Both the position numbers and the translations under genes were made by a program. The notes beneath the pieces were generated by a model. It saw only the letters and a list, made by a program, of their open reading frames with translations, searched no databases and had not been told where the DNA came from. This document shows, one piece after another, positions 1-5,515 of a stretch of 6,828 nucleotides of DNA (within the stretch, counting starts at the first letter, position 1; every line of letters begins with the position of its first letter). The DNA is taken from the NCBI GenBank assembly GCA_023134675.1, contig JAGLUQ010000047.1, forward strand, positions 1 through 6,828. Reading direction: 5' to 3'. The stretch is from Candidatus Aenigmatarchaeota archaeon. GTDB lineage: Archaea; EX4484-52; GLR71.

Positions 1-798
1 GCGATACTGAAAGATTTTGAGCTTGAGCCTTTTGCTGCAAGGGATATAAAAGATTACGCTGTGCTTGAGAGGACAGACTATGCCAAAGCTGTGATTGATG
101 CTGATGCTATAATTAATTTACCCAAACTAAAGACGCACTGCCTTACATTTATGACATGCGCTGTGAAAAATACTTTTGGCTGCATACATCCATCCGAGAG
201 GCAATACCTTCACGGCAAGTTCAGCAGGAGGGATGAGTTTGCGGCCGGTATTGTTGATGCATACTCTTATCTGAAGCCGAAGATACGCCTGAACATAGTT
301 GATGCTGTGGTCAGCATGGAAGGGGATGAAGGGCCGTCCTATGGTGATCCTGTCAATACCGGTTTTATCGTTGCGGGCAGTGATGCTGTATCTGTTGATG
401 CTGTGGCTTTTGAAGCTGTCGGGCATAAGGCTACCGCATTGCCTACCAACAAGGCTGCAGAGAAGAGAGATCTTGGTGTATCATATATTGAGAAAATAGA
501 TATTGCCGGTGAGACTCTTGAAAGCATAAAGGTTCCGGGATTTAAAAAATCAAGCCTTTTTGATAATATCAAAGCAGGCGAGAAAGGATTCAGGGAAGAG
601 TTCATCTTTGAGCCAAGACTTGTCGAGGACAAATGTACAAAGTGCGGGAACTGCGTAAGCAACTGTCCTGTCGGAGCTATATCTATAAATGGATATCCAA
701 AAATAGATTACAAAAAATGCATACATTGCTACTGCTGCCATGAGCTTTGCCCTGAAGGTGCATACACGCTTGTTAAAAAAGATATCAAAAAGGGTTGA
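1..798 (+). CDS. DUF362 protein with C-terminal 2x[4Fe-4S] ferredoxin domain (5' end outside window)
   Basis: The frame is open from base 1 and codes for 265 residues up to TGA at 796-798. The GTG at 61 is not the start, because conserved sequence continues upstream of it. Residues about 33-60 carry the DUF362 signature (DADAIINLPKLKTH, then a VKNTFG segment). The C-terminus holds two ferredoxin motifs: C212-x2-C215-x2-C218-x3-C222-P and C240-x2-C243-x2-C246-x3-C250-P, with an extra C245. DUF362 proteins are usually about 350-400 residues, so roughly 100 N-terminal residues should lie outside the window. The family's biochemical role is not settled. The two clusters indicate a cytoplasmic electron-transfer or redox function, since no signal peptide or membrane segment is visible in this part. 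It could feed electrons to the nearby radical SAM enzymes, but that is inference. The bases at 100-117 match the downstream tandem repeat at 16 of 18 positions. Confidence 0.9.
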   Translation, partial: AILKDFELEPFAARDIKDYAVLERTDYAKAVIDADAIINLPKLKTHCLTFMTCAVKNTFGCIHPSERQYLHGKFSRRDEFAAGIVDAYSYLKPKIRLNIVDAVVSMEGDEGPSYGDPVNTGFIVAGSDAVSVDAVAFEAVGHKATALPTNKAAEKRDLGVSYIEKIDIAGETLESIKVPGFKKSSLFDNIKAGEKGFREEFIFEPRLVEDKCTKCGNCVSNCPVGAISINGYPKIDYKKCIHCYCCHELCPEGAYTLVKKDIKKG

Positions 799-819
799 GA
801 TGCTTAAGATATATAGATT

Positions 820-891
820 GCTGATGTCATAATTAATGCTGATGTCATAATTAATGCTGATGTCATAATGATTGCTGACGTCATAATTAAT
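820..891 (+). repeat. Four tandem 18-bp units, consensus GCTGATGTCATAATTAAT
   Basis: The units are 820-837, 838-855, 856-873 and 874-891. The first two are identical. The third ends TAATGATT instead of TAATTAAT, and the fourth has GACGTC instead of GATGTC. Each unit holds a TGAYGTCA near-palindrome and an ATTAAT-type palindrome (altered in unit 3). The array lies 21 bases after the DUF362 stop, in that gene's reading frame, where a unit reads Ala-Asp-Val-Ile-Ile-Asn. That is the DUF362 signature hexapeptide, and positions 100-117 in the DUF362 gene differ from the consensus at only two bases. TAA at 805 and TAG at 814 block read-through, so the array itself is probably non-coding. It may be a slipped duplication seeded by the upstream gene, a regulator-binding array, or both. 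Confidence 0.9.
876..883. promoter_or_regulatory. Perfect 8-bp palindrome TGACGTCA in the last repeat unit (possible protein-binding site)
   Basis: The fourth unit contains the full palindrome TGACGTCA. The other three have TGATGTCA at the same position, one base from symmetry. The sites recur every 18 bp, about 50-110 bases upstream of the peptidase start, where an archaeal regulator could act. No regulator is recognisable in the window, so function is speculative. Confidence 0.2.
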
Positions 892-905
892 GTCCTGTGC
901 CTAAA

Positions 906-927
906 AGATGCAGGACAGATGCAGGAC
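906..927 (+). repeat. 11-bp tandem duplication (AGATGCAGGAC x2)
   Basis: The copies at 906-916 and 917-927 are identical and adjacent. They lie between the 18-bp array and the preferred peptidase start at 935. If translation began at the ATG at 908 they would encode a polar leader (MQDRCRTDK) ahead of the first membrane helix. Small duplications so close together suggest an unconstrained, slippage-prone intergenic region, which favours the start at 935. Confidence 0.8.
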
Positions 928-934
928 TGATAAG

Positions 935-2005
935 ATGGTTTTAAATGTAATTCCTTTATTGCTGGCATTCCTTATACCTTTCGGCATCATAACATCGTTT
1001 CATGATATAAGATACGGAAAGATACGGAACAAGCATATACTGGTCGCTCTTCTGTATGGTATTTTCATTAACCTTGCATATTCTTTCAACCTCAGCTACC
1101 TGGGTTTTGTGGCTGTCAATGCGTCTATTGCGCTTATGGTCTCTTTTCTTGCATGGTATCTTACATTCTGCACGGCCGGGGATTCAAAGCTGTTTTTTGC
1201 CTATTCATTTCTCGTGCCCCTGGGCATCTATGAGTATGGATTCATAAACTATTTTCCTTCCGCCACGATAATAATAAATACACTTCTGCCTGCGTTTGCA
1301 TACTTTTTCATCAGGCTTATGCAGATTACAGACATGGAAGAGAAAAAAGAGATATTCAAAAAGACAGTCAATTTCAAGAGCCTGTCCGGAATTGCAATAC
1401 TTCTCTTCGGGTTTTACTGGGGCATATTTAATATCATGGGCACGCTCGGCATTTCCATGACAGGATTCATGGGTCCTATCATTGCAATACTTGCAATATA
1501 CTATCTTGCAAAAAGGTCAGGGATTGATATAACAAAAGCAGCCATAATTCTTTGCATATTAAGGTTAATCTTTGACTACCAGGGATTGATGAGCGTCTCT
1601 TTCTGGGTCAGCTTTGCCGCCATGATAACTATGTTTACTTTCCTTGTTAATTTTGTCCCGGAGCTTGGACGTTTTATGTTCTCACAGGAAAAAAAGATAT
1701 CTGAATTAAGAGAGCATATGATGCCACAGGAAGCGATTGCCAGGAAAGGGAAAAAATATGTTAAAGTGCCGCTCTCAAAGACAGTGGATGCAGGAAATGG
1801 TTTTCTTGTGGATTACAAGGCATCCGGCCTGACAAAAGATGATATCTATACTCTAAAGCAGCTCAGGAAAGATAAGAGGCTGGATTTTGAGACGATAATT
1901 GTCCATCAGACTATCCCTTTTGCCCCGCTGATGTTTGCCGGCGTGCTTCTGACAGTGCTTATGAGCGGTAATGCATACGGCTTTATCTATAATTATCTTT
2001 TCTGA
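935..2005 (+). CDS. Archaeal A24 prepilin/preflagellin peptidase with type II C-terminal extension
   Basis: This is a membrane aspartic protease that cleaves class III (pilin/archaellin-like) signal peptides on the cytoplasmic side. Numbered from the ATG at 935 (356 residues), the catalytic aspartates are D24 in FHDIRYGKIRN and D83 in AGDSK, the two A24 signatures. Several hydrophobic helices follow to about residue 250. After them comes a charged cytoplasmic stretch (about 250-325), then TIPFAPLMFAGVLLTVL, a closing helix I know from the archaeal Arc_PepC_II extension. FlaK/PibD-type enzymes are shorter, about 230 residues. An in-frame ATG at 908 would add nine polar residues. I prefer 935 because the first helix begins right after it and the extra codons fall in an 11-bp duplication. 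Neither start has a clear Shine-Dalgarno sequence. TAAAAGA at 902-908 is suitably placed for a weak TATA box. No prepilin gene is visible. Confidence 0.88.
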   Translation: MVLNVIPLLLAFLIPFGIITSFHDIRYGKIRNKHILVALLYGIFINLAYSFNLSYLGFVAVNASIALMVSFLAWYLTFCTAGDSKLFFAYSFLVPLGIYEYGFINYFPSATIIINTLLPAFAYFFIRLMQITDMEEKKEIFKKTVNFKSLSGIAILLFGFYWGIFNIMGTLGISMTGFMGPIIAILAIYYLAKRSGIDITKAAIILCILRLIFDYQGLMSVSFWVSFAAMITMFTFLVNFVPELGRFMFSQEKKISELREHMMPQEAIARKGKKYVKVPLSKTVDAGNGFLVDYKASGLTKDDIYTLKQLRKDKRLDFETIIVHQTIPFAPLMFAGVLLTVLMSGNAYGFIYNYLF

Positions 2006-2018
2006 AAAATCGTATAGA

Positions 2019-2026
2019 TTTAAAAA
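2019..2026 (+). promoter_or_regulatory. Candidate archaeal TATA box for the HxsD-like / radical SAM pair
   Basis: TTTAAAAA lies in the 49-bp gap after the peptidase stop. Its centre is about 32 bases before the ATG at 2055. With the usual archaeal TATA-to-start distance, transcription would begin around 2048-2055 and give an almost leaderless mRNA, which would fit the lack of a Shine-Dalgarno sequence. The gap is AT-rich throughout, so a chance match is quite possible. Confidence 0.25.
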
Positions 2027-2054
2027 AATCCGTAAAGATATATCTATTGATAAT

Positions 2055-2444
2055 ATGGATTCATCTGTTGATAATATTAATCGCAGGCGTGATGCAAGAT
2101 ACAGGTACGTCATAGATTCTGGAGACACTTATGCAGTCTTTTATATCGGGCATGACGAGCATGACATTGACTCTATACATATTGCTGCGCAGGAGATAAG
2201 CGATGTGTCTTATGTGATTATTGATATGGATAAGAACAATGATTTTTCTGTTACTCTGAAGCCAAAAGGCGATAATGATGCTGAGGTGATAGTCAAAAAG
2301 TTCTGCGATGCGCTTGAGCTGAGAGCGAAAGATGCAAGGCACAGCAAGAAACATGGCAAGAACGGGTTTCTGAAAGATGATATATTTTTGGAATGGGACA
2401 GGCAGCCGGGTGCGATAAGAAAGGAGCCAGGGGATATGCTATGA
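2055..2444 (+). CDS. Small HxsD-like protein, probable partner of the adjacent radical SAM enzyme
   Basis: The product is 129 residues, soluble and charged, with no signal peptide or membrane helix. The central part resembles, from memory, HxsD of the His-Xaa-Ser radical SAM system. It has a strand-rich N-terminus (about 16-32), then an I-x-x-AA helix start at 41-45, a D-x-x-Y-V-I strand at 50-55, V-x-L-x-PK at 65-71 and a helix (76-95). The C-terminus is basic (RHSKKHGK, about 95-102) and ends at ATGA, so the next gene's ATG overlaps this stop by 4 bp. HxsD proteins accompany radical SAM enzymes thought to modify peptides, and the coupled neighbour here is a radical SAM enzyme. I chose the ATG at 2055 over one at 1971. 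The earlier start would overlap the peptidase gene by 35 bases and add a basic, low-complexity leader. The family call rests on pattern resemblance only. Confidence 0.6.
   Translation: MDSSVDNINRRRDARYRYVIDSGDTYAVFYIGHDEHDIDSIHIAAQEISDVSYVIIDMDKNNDFSVTLKPKGDNDAEVIVKKFCDALELRAKDARHSKKHGKNGFLKDDIFLEWDRQPGAIRKEPGDML
2421..2444 (+). promoter_or_regulatory. Start context and ATGA overlap coupling the radical SAM gene to the HxsD-like gene
   Basis: The ATG at 2441 overlaps the preceding TGA (2442-2444) in an ATGA arrangement, as in translational coupling. AAGGAG at 2421-2426 is the best Shine-Dalgarno match in the area, but its 14-base spacing is long. Termination-reinitiation may matter more. A second in-frame ATG lies at 2447. 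Confidence 0.6.
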
Positions 2445-3382
2445 AAATGTTTGCAGTAGATATACATCTCGGCTACAGGTGCAATAACAATTGCGTGCAT
2501 TGCATAGTTGCCGGAGTGAGGGAAAAGCTGATCAGGGAAGGAAAGCCTACAGACAGGACGACTGATGAGATTAAAGATATAATTGATAAGGCTGCCAGGG
2601 ACGGGGCGGACAAGATATCTTTTACCGGCGGAGAGACAACGATACGGCCTGATTTTCTGGAGCTTCTGTCATATGTGAAAGAAAAAGGTATCAAGGTGGG
2701 CCTGCAGACTAACGGGCGCGCTTTCAGCATGCAGGAATTTGCTGACAAGGTGATGGATATCGCGCCTGACATGAATATAGAGATTGCTGTGCATCATGCT
2801 GATCCAAAGATGCATGACAATGTGACGCGTGTCTCAGGCTCGGCAAGGCAGACGATTGAGGGGATAAAGAATCTCAGGGACAGGGGCGCAAAGATGAACC
2901 TGAAGACTGTCGTGACAAGATTCAACTATAAGGACCTGAAAGATCTTGTGCAGATGGCATCAGGTCTTGGGATTGGGCAGTTTGACATTGTCTATCCGCA
3001 TGGTCTTGGAAATGCGCGGAAGTACTGGGAAGATATTGTGGTCCCGTACACAGGCATAATCAGATATGTGACTGATGCTATTGATGAGGGCGAAAAGACA
3101 GGTGTCCATGTCATGCTTGAGGGAATACCTTTCTGTTTTCTTGAAGGGTATGAAGATCATGCAAGAGAGAACAGGATGAAAGTTCTGGAAAGTGAAGGCA
3201 GCAGGAAAGATCTGTGTTTTCTGGTATCAGGCCAGTCTGACTGGAAAGATGCGCGCCAGAATATGAAGTCCAAGCCAGAAACCTGCAGGACATGCAGATA
3301 TTTTGATGTCTGTGAAGGCCCGTGGGAAGAGTATCCTGAACTGAACGGTGCGGATGAGTTTGTGCCGGTGAAAAGAAAATAA
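2441..3382 (+). CDS. Radical SAM enzyme with Cys-rich C-terminal (SPASM/twitch-like) region
   Basis: The 313-residue protein starts at an ATG two residues before MFAVDIHLGYRCNNNC. C14-x3-C18-x2-C21 is the radical SAM [4Fe-4S] motif, and TGGETT at 62-67 is the GGE motif that binds the SAM methionyl amino group. The C-terminus adds C232, C259 and C282-x2-C285-x5-C291, followed by a G-x-x-EF-x-PV segment. This layout suggests an auxiliary cluster like those of SPASM/twitch enzymes, which often act on peptides. Its substrate is unknown. Translational coupling to the HxsD-like gene suggests the two proteins act together. The N-terminal 180 residues are clearly related to the first domain of the fused enzyme on the opposite strand (same CNNNC motif, GGE-x-TIR, QTNGR, and MTRV versus VTRV). 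An ATG at 2393 would give a longer reading, but it lies inside the preceding gene and adds no conserved sequence. Confidence 0.9.
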   Translation: MKMFAVDIHLGYRCNNNCVHCIVAGVREKLIREGKPTDRTTDEIKDIIDKAARDGADKISFTGGETTIRPDFLELLSYVKEKGIKVGLQTNGRAFSMQEFADKVMDIAPDMNIEIAVHHADPKMHDNVTRVSGSARQTIEGIKNLRDRGAKMNLKTVVTRFNYKDLKDLVQMASGLGIGQFDIVYPHGLGNARKYWEDIVVPYTGIIRYVTDAIDEGEKTGVHVMLEGIPFCFLEGYEDHARENRMKVLESEGSRKDLCFLVSGQSDWKDARQNMKSKPETCRTCRYFDVCEGPWEEYPELNGADEFVPVKRK

Positions 3383-3392
3383 TTCGCTTGTA
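3383..3392. other. 10-bp gap between convergent genes, no visible terminator
   Basis: The plus-strand radical SAM gene stops at TAA 3380-3382 and the minus-strand fusion gene stops at 3393-3395. The gap has no T-run and no hairpin, so transcripts from each side probably run into the other gene and overlap in antisense. Confidence 0.6.
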
Positions 3393-5492
3393 TCAATCTG
3401 CAGCTGTAGAGAAAACATTCTTGTATTCATACTTTCTTATATCATCATCTATCTTCCGCTTTGCTTCTGTCAATATCTCCAGGAACCTGTCATCATTGTA
3501 TATCTTATGTCTCAGAAGAAAATTCTGCGGCGCCATTGACAGCATATCCGAGTATTTCCTGAAGACTCCATTGTAAAACTCATATGCTTTAAAAACATCA
3601 TATGTGCCTTTCTTATGATCCTGCCATAAAGATGTCCCGGGATAAGGCGTAAGGATGTTTGCATCCACACAGATTGAATTGCTTCTCTCAAGTATTTCTC
3701 TTATGAATTCATGATTGTCTTTCAGGTCATCTTCAGTCTCTACAGGCGCGCCAAAGACAAATGCTGCATTGAGGAAAATATCCAGCCGGTTAAATTTATC
3801 AACCATCCTGAATGCGTTTTGCCTGTGGTTTATATAATCAACTTTTTTATTGTAAAATTCAAGAATTTTCGGTTTTGGGCTTTCCAGACCTACATATACT
3901 GATGAAAAACCTGCTTTTCTGAGCCTGGCCATGACATCATAATCCATCTGGTTAACTCTTGCCTGGTATGAATAGTACAGGTGATCCATCTTATTATTCT
4001 CTATTGACTTTGCCAGCTTTTCTGCTCTTGACGGATTATTCAGAAGTGAGTCATCACGAAAGACTATTGAACTGAAATCATACAGGTCTGAAAGATGCTT
4101 TATCTGGGCAACTGTATACTGCGGCGTGTGTTCAATATACCTGTTGTGTATGATGCGCACAGAACAGAATGTGCAGGCATATTTACAGCCCCTGCTTGTC
4201 AGCAGGCTTATATGATTGAACTTTCGTGACTTAAGGTTGTATACATTTTCAAAATCAAGATATGGCAGGGAATCAAGCTCAAAACAATGTCTCTTGTCCT
4301 GTGTGCTTATGACTTTTCCATCCATAAGATATGAGATATTGCAGACTTTCCTCCAGTCTTTTCCGTCGCGGATGCTGGATGCAAGCTCTTTCATCGTGAC
4401 CTCGCCCGCGCCTCTGACAAGGCAGTCCACTTCGGGTATTATAGACAATGTCTCTTCAGGAAGGATTGTCGCGTTGAAGCCGCCAAGAGCAACCATTGTC
4501 TCTTCTGACCTCTGCTTGAAAAGCTTTATGAACTCTGCTGCGAAAGGCATTGACGGCGACCAGCTGCCTACAGCGACAAGATCCGGATTCAGGCCATCTA
4601 CAATGCCTATAAGCTTATTCATCGAGCTTTTCACATTCTTTCCTGTGAAAAATGATACGCTTATATCTTTGAGCATATCCACGTCCACGCAGACGCATTC
4701 AAAGCCATACATCTCAAGGACTTTGGCTATATATATTGTTGATGTCCGCGGTGCGCTTGCTGTCATCCCTGGCCTTGGGGCGTAAGAGAACCAAACAAAG
4801 ACAACCTTGAAGTTCTTTTCACCGCCTGTCTTTTGAGGCTTATGATTCAATGGCCATGAGATATCTGTATCTTTGAACCTTTTTGAGATTTCACTGCGCT
4901 TCTTTTCCACTTCTGAAAGAAAATTGCTCCTGACAGGATCATTCTCACCGGAACACCCGGCCGGAGATATGCATACTTTTTTTATTCCATGCATGTCTGC
5001 AAAGGAAAGCATATCTTCAAGAAAAGAAAAGTTGTACCTGTTCAGGACAATTGTTGCCGTGACATCCTGTCCCAGCCGTTTCAGATTCCTGATTCCTGCC
5101 TCTGTCTGGATAAGGCTGTCTTTCACTCTTGTCATGTTATTGTTCAGGTCTGCCGTATGCCCCTGTATATGGATATCAAATACGTTTACTCCGGAGGATA
5201 TCAGCTTTTCGCAGAAGTCACTGTAATAGAGCATTCTCCCGTTAGTCTGTATCTGTATTTTTTTGAAGCCCTGTTTTTTTGCATAAGAGACCAGCTCAAA
5301 GATGTCCTGTCTTATTGTAGGCTCGCCGCCGGTGAAGATGATATCTGCGGCACCTTCTTTTTTGCCGTCCTCTATCTCATTTATGATTTCTGCTGTTGCT
5401 CTGCTCTTGATGTTCTTATCTTTCTCATCCAGGCAGAAGATGCAGTTGTTGTTGCAGGAAAAACCCAGAAGAATTTTTAGCGTCTTTTCCAT
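3393..5492 (-). CDS. Double radical SAM fusion: radical SAM + B12-binding-like + radical SAM
   Basis: The single frame encodes 699 residues. Domain 1 (about 1-185) has C13-x3-C17-x2-C20, GGE at 55-57 and QTNGR at 82-86. It resembles the stand-alone enzyme at 2441-3382 but lacks that enzyme's Cys-rich C-terminus, keeping only C174 and C180 here. A charged linker (about 186-227) leads to a B12-binding-like Rossmann domain (about 228-365). This ends in GGFNATILPEETL and VDCLVRGAGE, typical of B12-type radical SAM enzymes. It has no DxHxxG motif and no histidine at all in this stretch, so any cobalamin would bind without the usual His ligand. Domain 3 has C436-x3-C440-x2-C443 and continues to the end. 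No ATG occurs between residues 167 and 243, so a separate downstream protein is unlikely. The gene follows its paralogue by 23 bp, probably in one operon, and no Shine-Dalgarno sequence precedes the ATG. Substrate unknown. Confidence 0.88.
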   Translation of the reverse strand: MEKTLKILLGFSCNNNCIFCLDEKDKNIKSRATAEIINEIEDGKKEGAADIIFTGGEPTIRQDIFELVSYAKKQGFKKIQIQTNGRMLYYSDFCEKLISSGVNVFDIHIQGHTADLNNNMTRVKDSLIQTEAGIRNLKRLGQDVTATIVLNRYNFSFLEDMLSFADMHGIKKVCISPAGCSGENDPVRSNFLSEVEKKRSEISKRFKDTDISWPLNHKPQKTGGEKNFKVVFVWFSYAPRPGMTASAPRTSTIYIAKVLEMYGFECVCVDVDMLKDISVSFFTGKNVKSSMNKLIGIVDGLNPDLVAVGSWSPSMPFAAEFIKLFKQRSEETMVALGGFNATILPEETLSIIPEVDCLVRGAGEVTMKELASSIRDGKDWRKVCNISYLMDGKVISTQDKRHCFELDSLPYLDFENVYNLKSRKFNHISLLTSRGCKYACTFCSVRIIHNRYIEHTPQYTVAQIKHLSDLYDFSSIVFRDDSLLNNPSRAEKLAKSIENNKMDHLYYSYQARVNQMDYDVMARLRKAGFSSVYVGLESPKPKILEFYNKKVDYINHRQNAFRMVDKFNRLDIFLNAAFVFGAPVETEDDLKDNHEFIREILERSNSICVDANILTPYPGTSLWQDHKKGTYDVFKAYEFYNGVFRKYSDMLSMAPQNFLLRHKIYNDDRFLEILTEAKRKIDDDIRKYEYKNVFSTAAD
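4353..4463. repeat. 111-bp near-identical patch shared with 6488-6598 (copy 1)
   Basis: By eye this patch differs from 6488-6598 at only four bases, all silent. It encodes the end of the B12-binding-like domain (LPEETLSIIPEVDCLVRG and the helix after it) in the fusion gene. Flanking parts of the two paralogues are much more divergent. Confidence 0.8.
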
Positions 5493-5515
5493 AGATATAT
5501 TTGCGCAATAAATCT
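5493..5515 (-). other. 23-bp intergenic spacer within the minus-strand pair
   Basis: This short AT-rich spacer separates the stop of the upstream paralogue (TAA, 5518-5516) from the ATG of the fusion gene at 5492. It has no Shine-Dalgarno-like purine run and no hairpin. Its length implies co-transcription of the two genes. Confidence 0.6.

Noticed and set aside
820..891. CRISPR-like array
   Set aside because: The units are directly adjacent with no spacers, only 18 bp long, and there are no cas genes nearby.
868..930. 20-codon ORF (ATG at 868) through the last repeat unit, a possible leader peptide
   Set aside because: It begins inside the degenerate third unit, has no ribosome binding site, and its sequence is just the repeat hexapeptide plus the 11-bp duplication.
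796..930. Read-through of the DUF362 stop into the ADVIIN repeats (recoding or selenocysteine/pyrrolysine)
   Set aside because: TGA at 796 is soon followed in frame by TAA at 805 and TAG at 814, so no single recoding event could reach the repeats.
1971..2054. Upstream ATG giving the HxsD-like protein 28 more residues
   Set aside because: It overlaps the end of the peptidase gene and the added residues are basic, repetitive and unlike a conserved domain.
2393..2440. Upstream ATG extending the radical SAM protein by 16 residues
   Set aside because: It lies within the HxsD-like gene, while the ATG at 2441 sits right before the conserved N-terminal strand and makes the standard ATGA overlap.
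4216..4785. Plus-strand ORF of 189 codons, with a similar ORF at 6351-6785
   Set aside because: Both are antisense to the same part of the two paralogous radical SAM genes. Their mutual similarity follows from the similarity of the coding strands, and the products are low-complexity Ser-rich sequences.
4763..4937. The fusion gene as two genes, with an internal start for the B12-type part
   Set aside because: The frame is continuous. There is no ATG between residues 167 and 243, and M243 lies after the first strand of the B12-like domain.
5493..5515. Promoter for the fusion gene in the 23-bp spacer
   Set aside because: The AT-rich ATATAT lies only a few bases before the ATG, too near for an archaeal TATA box, and the gene fits as the second of an operon.
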